From an uncultured bacterium (GTDB lineage: Bacteria > Planctomycetota > UBA1135 > GCA-002686595): 59,582 nucleotides of DNA. The notes beneath the pieces are model-generated. The model was not told where the DNA came from and searched no databases. It was given only the letters and a program-made list of their open reading frames with translations. Location: the NCBI GenBank assembly GCA_937896235.1, contig CALBMX010000007.1, forward strand, positions 1-59,582, written 5' to 3'. Below are positions 8,812 through 17,734 of this stretch, piece after piece. Both the position numbers and the translations under genes were made by a program. The number at the start of each line of letters is the position of its first letter. Positions within the stretch are counted from its first letter, which is position 1.

Positions 8812-10251
8812 ATGGATAAGGCGCTAGTTGTCGAGCTGGAAAAGCTCATTGGACGGGATGCGGTCGTAAGCGATACGACTCGCCTCCTTAGCTATGAGTC
8901 CGATGCTCTGGCGATGTATAGCGCGCCCGCCGAGCTTGTGCTCCTGCCAAAGGACACGGCTGAGGCTGCCGCTTGTATGCGATTGCTTGCGCACTACGAC
9001 ATCCCGATCGTTCCGCGTGGTGCAGGTACCGGGCTAACGGGGGGCGCACGCCCGATTGCTGGCGGCGTAGTCGTTGCGACTTCACGCATGCGCCAAGTAT
9101 TCGAGGTTCATCCCGAGGACGGGTATGCCCGTGTTGGTGCTGGCCTCGTCAATATTGATCTAACACATGCCTGCAAGAGTCACGACCTCTTCTATGCACC
9201 CGACCCTTCTAGTCAGCGGGCTTGCACCATTGGTGGCAACGTGGCCAACAACTCCGGCGGCCCGCACGGCTTCAAATACGGCTCGACAACGCAGCACATT
9301 ATGGGGCTTGTCGTCGTGACTCCCCAGGGCGACATCATCGACTTGAGCAAGCCAAAGGTCGACCCCGACGGCGTGGACTTAGTCGGTCTTTTCGTCGGAA
9401 GTGAAGGCACCTTTGGGCTGGCCACAGAGGTCACAGTTAAGCTCGAGCCGTGCCCGGAGCTTGTCGAGACTTTGCTAGCGGTCTTCACCGGTGAGGATGG
9501 GCTCGACAGAGCTTGCGACGCGGTTAGCGAGATCATTGCTGTGGGCTTGGAGCCGTCCGCGATCGAGATCTTGGACTCCCTCACAATCGCTGCAGTTGAG
9601 GAGAGCTCCTTCGCCGCTGGATACCCTCGAGGTGCCAGCGCAGTGCTGTTGATCGAGGTCGAAGGAACGGAAACCGAGGTGCGTGGAACTTGCGATGACA
9701 TCGAAGCTCTCACTCGGCGCTTAGGGGCCGCTGAGTTTCGGCGCGCGCAGGATGAAGTAGAGCGCCACAAGCTGTGGGAAGGCCGCAAGGGTGCGTTCGG
9801 CGCCATGGGACGTGTCGCGCCGGACCTGTATGTCGCGGATGCGGTAGTGCCTCGGACAAAACTTCGCGAGATGGTGCGGGCTACGGTTGCCATCGCCGAG
9901 AGATATGGGCTCAAACTCGCGACTGTCTTTCACGCGGGTGACGGAAATCTGCATCCCAATATTTGCTACGACCGGCGCGACCCCGAAGAGACGGGACGCG
10001 TCGTTAAAGCGGGAGTCGAAATCTTGGAGGCATGTGTCAAGGCCGGTGGCTCCCTCACGGGCGAACACGGGATTGGTCTTGAAAAACTCGGGGAGATCGG
10101 GCTCCTGTTTTCAGAGCATGACCTGCAAGCGATGGGGCGCGTCCGACTGGCTTGGGACCCTAAACTGCGGATGAACCCGGGTAAGACAATCCCCCTGCGA
10201 GCCTGCGTCGAGCTGTCAGACGGTCCACGCAGCGCCGAGAGTGCCGTATGA
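8812..10251 (+). CDS. glcD: Glycolate oxidase FAD-binding subunit
   Basis: GlcD is the catalytic flavoprotein subunit that oxidises glycolate (or D-lactate-like 2-hydroxy acids) to the 2-oxo acid. The 479-residue sequence has the PCMH-type FAD-binding domain, with PRGAGTGLTGGA (about 65-76) and TIGGNVANNSGG (about 140-151), and the FAD-oxidase C domain with VFHAGDGNLHPN and LTGEHGIGLEKL. It overlaps the next gene, glcE, by 4 bp (ATGA). Its partner glcF lies 2.1 kb downstream, beyond an inverted sugar transferase gene. Confidence 0.95.
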   Translation: MDKALVVELEKLIGRDAVVSDTTRLLSYESDALAMYSAPAELVLLPKDTAEAAACMRLLAHYDIPIVPRGAGTGLTGGARPIAGGVVVATSRMRQVFEVHPEDGYARVGAGLVNIDLTHACKSHDLFYAPDPSSQRACTIGGNVANNSGGPHGFKYGSTTQHIMGLVVVTPQGDIIDLSKPKVDPDGVDLVGLFVGSEGTFGLATEVTVKLEPCPELVETLLAVFTGEDGLDRACDAVSEIIAVGLEPSAIEILDSLTIAAVEESSFAAGYPRGASAVLLIEVEGTETEVRGTCDDIEALTRRLGAAEFRRAQDEVERHKLWEGRKGAFGAMGRVAPDLYVADAVVPRTKLREMVRATVAIAERYGLKLATVFHAGDGNLHPNICYDRRDPEETGRVVKAGVEILEACVKAGGSLTGEHGIGLEKLGEIGLLFSEHDLQAMGRVRLAWDPKLRMNPGKTIPLRACVELSDGPRSAESAV

Positions 10252-11417
10252 GCAAGACTGCCGATCATGTCCTCCAGCGGCTAGAGGCGCTCGTGGGGGC
10301 GGATCAAGTCCGCACCCTGCCCCCTTGGGCCCCCTCCTCCCAGGAGACTCTAGAGATTCCGATTGCCTATCCTCGAGATGAAGGCCAAGCGCGAGAGCTA
10401 TTGCGGCTGGCTGAGAGTGATGGCTTGCACGTGCTCCCCACGGGAGCTGGAACCAAGATCGCGCTCGAGGCACCACGCGAGAGCGCCCATTTTTTGATCG
10501 GCACGGAACATCTTTGTGGGATCATCGAATTCGAACCCGCAGACGGAACACTCACCGCCTGGGCGGGAACCCCTATGCGAGAGCTTTCCCAGCTCGCTGC
10601 TGAAGGTGGTCGCCGAGTCACCCCCCAGCTCGCCCATACCTCTGCCACCCTTGGCGGCGCCATCGCAACGGCCCAGACGGGAGACGACCGCCTGCGCTAT
10701 GGGCCGCTCCGCGACCAGCTCCTGGGCTTGCGCGCGCTGCTCTCCGCTGAGATCTCAAGTCAAAGCGGAGGCAGGCTTGTAAAGAACGTCGCAGGTTACG
10801 ATTTGCACCGCGCTCATTGTGGAGGCCGTGGCCGCTTTGGGCTGATTCTCGAGGCGACCCTTCGACTTCACCCGGCACTTGGTGCCGAACTGCATATCGA
10901 ATCCGAAGTAGCCGACTTGCAAGCTGGTATCGCGCTAGCCAAACGAATCCTTGCCTCCACCGCTCGCCCGCTAAATGTGCGCGTTGTTGAGACGGCGCAG
11001 ACGATCCTGCGCGTCCACCTTGGTGGCAGGGAAGACGTCGTTGAAGACGAGCTAAGAACGATGTCAGCCATTTGTTCTAGTTTCGCTCCGGCGGCTCCTC
11101 TCCAGTTCGGGGCACCGGTTTTCCGTGCGTGTTCCCTTCGAAGTCAGGCGGAGAATCTCGCCGCTTGGTCATCCATGATTCGCGATGGACTCGAATTGGA
11201 AACCACATTGGTCGTTGAACCTGGAATCGCGTCGGCCTCCCTGATCCCATCTGCGCCGATAGCCCGCCGCCTTGTTTCTTCGCAGCTGCCTAACATTCCG
11301 CAGGGTATCGACGTCGTGCTCCCCACAGAGGTCCCTACCGGCTTGTCGACGGGGGTGCTCGCACTACAAGGTGCTGTGCGAAAGGCTCTCGACCCAAAGG
11401 GTCTATTCGCTAATTGA
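10248..11417 (+). CDS. glcE: Glycolate oxidase subunit GlcE (FAD-binding)
   Basis: GlcE is a second, smaller FAD-domain subunit of the glycolate oxidase complex. This 389-residue protein has the PCMH-type FAD fold, with LPTGAGTKIALEAP near residue 65, TSATLGGAIATAQTGDDRLRYG at about 127-148 and VKNVAGYDLHRAHCGGRGRFG at about 178-198. It is coupled to glcD by an ATGA overlap. Its last 15 bp overlap the 3' end of the sugar transferase gene on the other strand. Confidence 0.92.
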   Translation: MSKTADHVLQRLEALVGADQVRTLPPWAPSSQETLEIPIAYPRDEGQARELLRLAESDGLHVLPTGAGTKIALEAPRESAHFLIGTEHLCGIIEFEPADGTLTAWAGTPMRELSQLAAEGGRRVTPQLAHTSATLGGAIATAQTGDDRLRYGPLRDQLLGLRALLSAEISSQSGGRLVKNVAGYDLHRAHCGGRGRFGLILEATLRLHPALGAELHIESEVADLQAGIALAKRILASTARPLNVRVVETAQTILRVHLGGREDVVEDELRTMSAICSSFAPAAPLQFGAPVFRACSLRSQAENLAAWSSMIRDGLELETTLVVEPGIASASLIPSAPIARRLVSSQLPNIPQGIDVVLPTEVPTGLSTGVLALQGAVRKALDPKGLFAN

Positions 11418-12320
11418 GCGGATTCGCTTGTCCCAGCTCCAACCTTTCCCGCACATCATCCAAGCCACTGTTCGAATCAAAATCGACAGGTCCATCAGGG
11501 CGCTAATGTTGACCCGATAGACATCATCGGCGTCAAGTTTCTTGGCATAGGCTACCTCGCACTGGCCTGTATACCCTTGAGTGATCTGAGCGAGGCCCGT
11601 GATTCCCGGCCTCAACACTAGACGTCTCTCAAAGCCTTCAATGTTCGCGACTGCCCATTCGTGGATTTCGACCATCTCAGGGCGCGGTCCGATGAAGTCC
11701 ATGTCCCCTTTGAGGATGTTCAGAATCTGGGGAATCTCGTCGAGATGTGTTGAGCGCAGGAAGCGGCCAAATCCCGTCACGCGGTTCCGATCACCGCTGC
11801 CCCACGCCTCGAAGCTGTTCCCCTCGATCGGTCGCATGGTGCGGAACTTATAAATCCGGAAAGTGCGCCCGAATTGCCCCATGCGCTCTTGAGTGAAGAA
11901 CACCAACCTAGGGTCGCGGAACGCCAATAGATTTATCAATGCGACCGGCAAGCTCAGCGCAAGCAAGACGGGAACCACAAGGAAGAGGAGCGCGATGTTC
12001 GCCAACGGTCGCAAATACGATGGGTAGAGCCCCGTCGGCGTAAACCCCGTCCAGTGTGGGATGCGTGAAGCCGATAGCTTTTTAGTCAAAGCCGCTGCCG
12101 AGGGTGAACCCTCGGAGAACCTCATCAAATCGACAAGCTTGAGGCCCTCTCTCTCAGCGTTTCGAACGTCTACGCCCTTCATGTCCTTCCCCCCAAAAGG
12201 ATCCAGAACTCCAAAAGAGTTCCCAGGCGTGCGAATGCCAGGGTGCACTTGGTGTGATTTGTTGTGATTGCGGGTCATTTCTTCCACTTCCGAGGGGACG
12301 AGCTCCCAATGTTTCCACAC
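11403..12320 (-). CDS. Polyprenyl-phosphate sugar-1-phosphate transferase
   Basis: Bacterial sugar transferases of this kind (WcaJ/PglC-like) move a sugar-1-phosphate onto undecaprenyl phosphate to start exopolysaccharide or glycan assembly. A hydrophobic membrane anchor lies at about residues 105-135. The catalytic domain follows, with RMGQFGRTFRIYKFRTM, RSTHLDEIPQILNILKGDMD (with the family's catalytic Asp-Glu), FIGPRPEM and RPGITGLAQI. The N-terminal 100 residues are hydrophilic and unassigned. The GTG start at 12320 has an AAGGGG sequence 7 nt upstream; an ATG at 12278 is the alternative. It has no polysaccharide genes beside it and sits inverted between glcE and glcF. Confidence 0.92.
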   Translation of the reverse strand: MWKHWELVPSEVEEMTRNHNKSHQVHPGIRTPGNSFGVLDPFGGKDMKGVDVRNAEREGLKLVDLMRFSEGSPSAAALTKKLSASRIPHWTGFTPTGLYPSYLRPLANIALLFLVVPVLLALSLPVALINLLAFRDPRLVFFTQERMGQFGRTFRIYKFRTMRPIEGNSFEAWGSGDRNRVTGFGRFLRSTHLDEIPQILNILKGDMDFIGPRPEMVEIHEWAVANIEGFERRLVLRPGITGLAQITQGYTGQCEVAYAKKLDADDVYRVNISALMDLSILIRTVAWMMCGKGWSWDKRIRSISE

Positions 12321-12371
12321 TGGTGCACCCCTTGCTTCGGCAGCGGAACACCTTTCCCATTAGGCAGATCC

Positions 12372-12376
12372 GGAGG
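12372..12376 (+). promoter_or_regulatory. glcF: Strong Shine-Dalgarno sequence for glcF
   Basis: GGAGG ends 8 nt before the ATG at 12385. This fixes that start in preference to the internal ATG at 12427. Confidence 0.7.
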
Positions 12377-12384
12377 ATTCCAAT

Positions 12385-13782
12385 ATGTTGGGGTCCGATT
12401 CCCTTCTTGGGAATAAACTGGCTCCCATGGCCAGCAACACGACTCAAACTTCTCGCGCAGATGAGACGGGCTCTCATTGGGAGGCGCTTGTCGATTACTC
12501 CGCCAGCCTAGACTGCATTCGCTGCGGCCTCTGCCTACGCACCTGCCCCACTTATACGCTGACAGGGCGTGAATCGTCGAGTCCGCGGGGTCGGATCCAT
12601 CTCATGCGCGCGGTTGGAGAAGGCCGCTTGGAGCCAGATGCCGTATTTGCCGAGGAGATGAACTTCTGCTTGGGCTGCCGGAATTGTGAGAGTGTCTGCC
12701 CGGCTGGCGTGGAATTCGGCCAAATGATGAATCACACGCGCGCGGGGCTAGAGATGTCAAACACTCGCTCCCCGAAGGGTCGCTTCCTGCGGTGGCTTGG
12801 GTTGCGCGTCCTGCTCCCCAATAGGCGGGCCCTTGGGCTTGCGGCAATCCTCGCTAGACTCGGTGCCCAAACTGGACTCATGAAGCTGGTCACACCCCTC
12901 TTGGGTTCAACTCTTCCGCCGGCGGAAGACCTCCCTTTGGTCCCGTCTCGCAAACAACGTCGCCCCCTTGCGGCACGCACCGAGGCCATTGGCGAACAAC
13001 AAGAAGAGGTTATTCTTCTCGAAGGGTGCCTGATGCCCGTCTATCTAGGCCGCGTGAATCGCGCCTCAGTACGGGTGCTCAGCGCAACCGGTGTGGCTGT
13101 GCTCGCGCCCTCCAAAGCCGGCTGCTGCGGCGCAATGCACGCGCATAATGGCGACAGCGAGGGCGCCCGCAAGCTTGCGCTTGGCCTCATGGCAGTCTAT
13201 GGGTCCCCCACGGACTCATCCGGCGCACCTCTGCCGATTGTTGTGAACAGTGCCGGGTGCGGCTCTCACATGAAGGAATACGCCGAGCTGTTCGAGCCAG
13301 GAAGCAGCGATCACGCTGCAGCAACGGCATTCGCCAAGCGTGTAGTCGACTGGAACGAATACTTGGAGCCCCGGCTTCACCGATTACCTGCAAGTCCTCC
13401 CAAAGATGCCATTCATAAGGTGCTCGGCAGAGGCGACGCGACCTGGGACGCCCCCTGCCATCTGTGCCACGGACAAGGCATACGGGAAGAACCGCTTGCG
13501 ATTTTAGATGCGGCCCTTGAGAAGGCGGGTATCCATCGGGTTCCACTTCATGAGAGTGAGAGCTGCTGTGGATCCGCAGGTTCCTATTCTCTGACGCATA
13601 GGGGCGCGGCCAACGAGCTGCTCGAGGGGAAGCTCGACAACTTAGAAGCCAGCGGCGCCTCCCTGCTAGTGACTTCAAATCCCGGGTGTCAACTACAGTG
13701 GGAGCTGGGAGTTCGGCGGCGCAAACTTGACGTCCGCGTTGCCCATATCGCTGAAGTCGTGGCCGCGACTCTCCCCTCCTGA
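12385..13782 (+). CDS. glcF: Glycolate oxidase iron-sulfur subunit
   Basis: GlcF carries electrons from the GlcD/GlcE flavoproteins to the membrane quinone pool. The 465-residue protein has two 4Fe-4S motifs, CIRCGLCLRTCP and CLGCRNCESVCP (about residues 38-50 and 91-105). Two CCG domains follow: EGCLMP with GCCGAMHAHNGD, and APCHLCHGQG with ESCCGSAGSY. The start is set by a GGAGG sequence 8 nt upstream. The gene is separated from glcDE by a divergent sugar transferase gene, so it must have its own promoter in the 64-bp gap. It converges with the next gene, leaving only 3 bp between the stops. Confidence 0.95.
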   Translation: MLGSDSLLGNKLAPMASNTTQTSRADETGSHWEALVDYSASLDCIRCGLCLRTCPTYTLTGRESSSPRGRIHLMRAVGEGRLEPDAVFAEEMNFCLGCRNCESVCPAGVEFGQMMNHTRAGLEMSNTRSPKGRFLRWLGLRVLLPNRRALGLAAILARLGAQTGLMKLVTPLLGSTLPPAEDLPLVPSRKQRRPLAARTEAIGEQQEEVILLEGCLMPVYLGRVNRASVRVLSATGVAVLAPSKAGCCGAMHAHNGDSEGARKLALGLMAVYGSPTDSSGAPLPIVVNSAGCGSHMKEYAELFEPGSSDHAAATAFAKRVVDWNEYLEPRLHRLPASPPKDAIHKVLGRGDATWDAPCHLCHGQGIREEPLAILDAALEKAGIHRVPLHESESCCGSAGSYSLTHRGAANELLEGKLDNLEASGASLLVTSNPGCQLQWELGVRRRKLDVRVAHIAEVVAATLPS

Positions 13783-13785
13783 GTG

Positions 13786-14400
13786 TTACTCTAGCTTACC
13801 GGCTCGCAGCTCCAAACCCTCCAAGAGTAAAGCGAGAGCCTCCTCCGTACCGTCCACTTCGGGAGCAAAGTCCGCGAAGAGAACGACCGAATGCTCGGAG
13901 TTAGAGAGGTTGACCCGCATGCTGTCACTCCACTTCCCCGTGTCCTTGTATAGGCGGTCGCGGATATACAGGCTCTCGTATTCGTCGAAGTGAATTTGTC
14001 CTCGATTGAGCTCCGTGCGGAAGACCTTGCTTGGATCCATTTTCCACATACCCATCTTCTCGGGTGAGGCCTTTTGAGCTGCCCCCGGAAACTGCAACTT
14101 GGGAGCAAACGCCTTCTTGTGGAACATTGCGACAATACGTGTTGGCATCCCAACCGGTGTCGCCACTCCCTCCGGAGCCCCCAACCGAACTAACCGATCT
14201 CCATTAGCAACCTCGTGTGCTTCCTTCACCTCAAGTCCGAACGGCAGCACTTCATATGCAAAGCGCTCTTGCATCAGGCCCTGACCATCGATCGGCACTC
14301 CAGCGGCCTTGTAAATGCCAAATGCGGTGCATACCACAGTTAGAAGGGCGACGCCGATCAGGATCACGCCGCCGGTTGTTTGTTTCTCTGCAAGAGCCAT
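13786..14400 (-). CDS. Hypothetical membrane-anchored protein, 204 aa
   Basis: I do not recognise a family. One hydrophobic segment near the N terminus (about residues 10-32) probably anchors the protein, leaving about 170 residues outside the cytoplasm. The outer part has no cysteines and contains a charged segment around VFRTELNRGQIHFDEYESLY. It lies 12 bp downstream of the 422-residue membrane-anchored protein and is probably co-transcribed with it. Both may report on or act in the same envelope process. Confidence 0.75.
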   Translation of the reverse strand: MALAEKQTTGGVILIGVALLTVVCTAFGIYKAAGVPIDGQGLMQERFAYEVLPFGLEVKEAHEVANGDRLVRLGAPEGVATPVGMPTRIVAMFHKKAFAPKLQFPGAAQKASPEKMGMWKMDPSKVFRTELNRGQIHFDEYESLYIRDRLYKDTGKWSDSMRVNLSNSEHSVVLFADFAPEVDGTEEALALLLEGLELRAGKLE

Positions 14401-14412
14401 CGTTTTCGTGGG

Positions 14413-15681
14413 TTACTTAGGGGGACCTTGGGATTGCCAAAGGTCAAAGGGTTGAAAGAGGATTTCGAGGGCAGCCTCGTCCATCAAAACTCCGGCTTGC
14501 TCGTTCGAGCTTGAGTTGCGCACAATCAGAGCTGTGCCAGCAGCACCATCGTGATCTCGGAGAAGGATGCGGGTAACGGTAGCTGGCATTTTGGGGTCGG
14601 TTATCGCCGAGACTCGAAGGAGGTCGCGCAACTCGAGATCTTCTGACGAGTAACTCTTGGCAGTGCCGCTGTCTAGATAGCGGACGAAGGAGACCTCTTG
14701 TCCCTGCAAAGTCATCGTCCCTGAAGTCAGCCCAGAATCGTCCGAGTGGCTTGCGAGCTCTTCAGTGTCAAGGGCCTCGAAAGGAGTGCCCCTCTCGGTG
14801 AACTCCTTTAGAAAGAGTGTGACGCCGTCGGACTCGCGATAGATCCCGGTTTGGAATCCACCCTCAAACGGAAGCACAAATAAGGTGCCGTAGCCCTTAG
14901 GTTGCTCTGCGAACGCCACATGCTTTTGCAATCGAGACCAGACGGCTTCCGGCAAAAGTACAGGTACCGAATCGACATGAGCCCAAAGATCAAAGGGCGA
15001 GAAGAGCTCTTCGAGACCCTGTACGTCTAACGGGGACTCCCCTAGCGAGCGGACCATCAAAATCGTCCCGCCAGCATCGGCCGCCCCCGAAAAGCGGATC
15101 CGAACAACAGCGGCTGGACGGCCCACATCTGTGATGTCTGCAATCGCATTGCGTTCCATTCCAATCGCGCTGAGCAACCAGTCGCGGAAACCGTCCGCAG
15201 TTGAAGAGGCATTCGTAAATGTGCCCTGATCTATATATCTAACGGCCTCCACTTGCCGTCCCTGCAAGGAGAGTACTTCACTCGTCACCTGCAGGTAACC
15301 CTCGAGGCCAGCCAGGAATTCTGGGTCAAACGCATCTTCGAACGTCTCGCGTTCACGCCCCGAAAACTCCTGTACGAAGACGAGCGCACTGTCCGAGGTG
15401 CGCATGAAAACGATCTGGCGAGAGTCGAAGAACGGCACGACAAACAAGGGCTCATATCCCTCGGGCTCACCCTCGAAGGACATGTACGTCTGCAGTTGTG
15501 ACCACACCGCCTCGGGCGACTGTGCAGACTTCACTCCTAAGACGGTTAGTAGGAGTCCCAGTACTAAAAATCCAGAGCAGCCCAGGCAGCCCGTGACGGC
15601 CCATCGCCGCTCACCTTTTGGCGTCAACTTTTCCGTCAGGCCTGCGGGATCAGCGCCGGCGGGTTGGGCTTGTTCACTCAT
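14413..15681 (-). CDS. Membrane-anchored protein with an internal duplication
   Basis: A single hydrophobic segment (about residues 30-52) is followed by two copies of a domain of about 170 residues. Copy one starts at about 56 and copy two at about 245. Both open with PEAVWS and end in PFDLW. Matching positions include GY-LFV-PF, the phrase LQG-x-V-R-Y near the middle, and ITD followed by a hydrophobic strand. The family is unknown to me. The ATG at 15681 is chosen over an in-frame TTG two codons upstream. It precedes the 204-residue protein and follows the hydroxyacyl-CoA dehydrogenase gene by 17 bp, all leftward. Confidence 0.8.
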   Translation of the reverse strand: MSEQAQPAGADPAGLTEKLTPKGERRWAVTGCLGCSGFLVLGLLLTVLGVKSAQSPEAVWSQLQTYMSFEGEPEGYEPLFVVPFFDSRQIVFMRTSDSALVFVQEFSGRERETFEDAFDPEFLAGLEGYLQVTSEVLSLQGRQVEAVRYIDQGTFTNASSTADGFRDWLLSAIGMERNAIADITDVGRPAAVVRIRFSGAADAGGTILMVRSLGESPLDVQGLEELFSPFDLWAHVDSVPVLLPEAVWSRLQKHVAFAEQPKGYGTLFVLPFEGGFQTGIYRESDGVTLFLKEFTERGTPFEALDTEELASHSDDSGLTSGTMTLQGQEVSFVRYLDSGTAKSYSSEDLELRDLLRVSAITDPKMPATVTRILLRDHDGAAGTALIVRNSSSNEQAGVLMDEAALEILFQPFDLWQSQGPPK

Positions 15682-15698
15682 TAGCAAAAGACCGGAAG

Positions 15699-16562
15699 CT
15701 ACTCGCTCCAGTCGTAGAACCCCTTGCCGCTCTTCTTGCCAAGCTCACCGCGTGCAACCATGTCCCGCAAAATTTGTGGAGGCGTGAAGTGCGCCCCGAT
15801 TTCACCCGACAAGTATTCGGCGATGGATAGGCGAACGTCCAGTCCTACAAGGTCCGTCAATCGCAGGGGCCCCATGGGAAACCCGTAGCCGAGGACCATG
15901 GCCTTGTCGATGTCTTCGGCGCTTGCGACGCCGCCCTCCAACATACGCATAGCCTCAAGGCCAATCACAAGTCCCAGACGGCTCGATGCAAAGCCGGGAG
16001 AGTCTTTCACGAGAATCGGATCCTTCCCAAATCGACGGGCCAAGTCCATGGACGTCGCGATGGCATCTTTTGAGCTGAGGGGCGTCTTTACAACCTCAAC
16101 CAACTTCATAATGTGAACGGGATTGAAGAAGTGCATACCCGTCACGCGCTCGGGGTGCTTGGCCGCCGAGGCAATCTCGGCGATCGGCAAACTCGAGGTG
16201 TTTGTCGCGAGGAGGACGTCCGGACCAAGCGCCTCGCCAAGCTGGGCAAAGATGGTCTTCTTGAGGGCCATGATCTCGGGAACGGCTTCGATCACGACGT
16301 CCACGCCAGCAATAGCCTCAGCCATCTCCGTAGTCCCCGAGAGGCGCGCTTTCGAAGCGGCTGCATCTTCTTCGGTGAGCTTACCGCGAGCCACGCCCTT
16401 GTCGAGGTTTCCGGCGACGTTCGCCAGGCCACGCTGGACACCGGCCTCGTCAATATCGAAGAGCCGCGTTGTGATGCCGGCCATCGCCAGGACTTGCGCC
16501 ACACCGTGGCCCATCGTTCCCGCTCCGATAACGGCTGCGGTACGGATTGATTCTGCGTTCAT
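15699..16562 (-). CDS. 3-hydroxybutyryl-CoA dehydrogenase
   Basis: This 287-residue enzyme oxidises (S)-3-hydroxyacyl-CoA with NAD(P), as in fatty-acid or butyrate metabolism. The N-terminal Rossmann fold has IGAGTMGHGVAQ (about residues 10-21) and an acidic residue for NAD at FDID. The catalytic histidine lies in MHFFNPVHIMKLVEVV. The C-terminal domain has KDSPGFASSRLG and GYGFPMGPLRLTDLVGLD. The ATG at 16562 is preferred because the in-frame extension upstream is Ser-rich and unlike the family. The MDR oxidoreductase gene starts 28 bp upstream of it and may share its transcript. Confidence 0.95.
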   Translation of the reverse strand: MNAESIRTAAVIGAGTMGHGVAQVLAMAGITTRLFDIDEAGVQRGLANVAGNLDKGVARGKLTEEDAAASKARLSGTTEMAEAIAGVDVVIEAVPEIMALKKTIFAQLGEALGPDVLLATNTSSLPIAEIASAAKHPERVTGMHFFNPVHIMKLVEVVKTPLSSKDAIATSMDLARRFGKDPILVKDSPGFASSRLGLVIGLEAMRMLEGGVASAEDIDKAMVLGYGFPMGPLRLTDLVGLDVRLSIAEYLSGEIGAHFTPPQILRDMVARGELGKKSGKGFYDWSE

Positions 16563-16590
16563 ACTTTGGTGGTGATTCAGAGCTAGTGAG

Positions 16591-17634
16591 CTACTTACCT
16601 GGAATAAGGACGATCTTGCCGAGGACCTCGCGGTTCTCAAGGGCGGTGTGAGCGCTGACAATCTCGCTCATAGGGAGAACGCGATCCACGACGGGTCTCA
16701 AGGCGCCGCTTGCGGCAGCTTCAAAGATTGCCGGAAAGGCGTCGCGCGGGCCCATAGTCGAGCCGAGCACGCTGATGTTCTTGATAAATAGGTGTGGCAG
16801 AAGTAGCCGGACTTCGGGTCCCGTTGTTCCCCCACACGTGACGAGTCGGCCGTTGCGGGCAAGCGCGCGCATCGAATCACTCCAAGTCGCAGGCCCGACG
16901 TGCTCGACAACAACGTCCGCGCCGCGCCCATCGGTCAGCTCGCGAACGCGTCTGCTCCAACCAGCCTCGTTGTGAAGGATGGCCTCATCCGCACCTAGGT
17001 CCCGGCTGAGTTGACATTTCTCTTCGGTGCCTGCCGTCGCGAAGACCCTTGCTCCGATGTATTTGGCGATCTGGATTGCGGCCGAGCCGACCCCACTGGT
17101 ACCACCCAAGACAAGTACGGTCTCTTGGGGTTGCACATTGACTCGGGTGACCAACATGCCCCAGGCCGTAACAAAAGCCAACGGCATCGCTGCTGCATGG
17201 ATCGGATCGATGCCCGCCGGGAGCAGCATGAGAAAGCGCGCCTCGATGACGACAAACTCTGCGTCGATGCCATCGGAGTGTTCGCCGCGAATTTCGTAGT
17301 CGCTCGACAGGTGGTCGAGACCCGCCTTGTCCATTGCACTGAGGCCTGAACTGTACCCCGGTTCGATAACGACAATATCGCCGACTTTAAGGGGTGAGGC
17401 CAGCTCCGTCCCCTCTCCCAAAGAGACGACCTCTCCCGTACCGTCGCAACCCAGAATGCGCGGAAATGGGATGTGCATTCCGGGCATGCCTTGGCGCACC
17501 CAGAGGTCAAGGTGGTTTATCGAGACAGCTAGAACTCGAACCAGGACCTCACCAGGACCGGGCTCCGGAATGGAGCGCTCCTCAAGGCGAATGACGTCGG
17601 GGCCGCCGTGTTCACGAATCAGGGCTACTTGCAT
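16591..17634 (-). CDS. MDR-family quinone/alcohol oxidoreductase
   Basis: This medium-chain dehydrogenase/reductase of 347 residues has the GroES-like domain, AVSINHLDLWVRQG and LGCDGTGEVVSLG, and the nucleotide site LGGTSGVGSAAIQIAKY, with V-G-S-A typical of the family. In related zinc-containing members a loop carries four structural-zinc cysteines. Here that region (GYSSGLSAMDKAGLDHLSSD) has none of them. It is therefore predicted to lack the structural zinc. The ATG at 17634 fits the family N terminus. The substrate is not known; the downstream hydroxyacyl-CoA dehydrogenase gene suggests an acyl-CoA or ketone pathway. Confidence 0.9.
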   Translation of the reverse strand: MQVALIREHGGPDVIRLEERSIPEPGPGEVLVRVLAVSINHLDLWVRQGMPGMHIPFPRILGCDGTGEVVSLGEGTELASPLKVGDIVVIEPGYSSGLSAMDKAGLDHLSSDYEIRGEHSDGIDAEFVVIEARFLMLLPAGIDPIHAAAMPLAFVTAWGMLVTRVNVQPQETVLVLGGTSGVGSAAIQIAKYIGARVFATAGTEEKCQLSRDLGADEAILHNEAGWSRRVRELTDGRGADVVVEHVGPATWSDSMRALARNGRLVTCGGTTGPEVRLLLPHLFIKNISVLGSTMGPRDAFPAIFEAAASGALRPVVDRVLPMSEIVSAHTALENREVLGKIVLIPGK

Positions 17635-17734
17635 GGCGGGGAGGATAATGCCCGGTGACACTTCTGCGACGGCAAAATGGAATACCTAATGCGGGTTTGC
17701 GAAACTGTGGTGTAGAGAATCGTAAGGGGCATGG

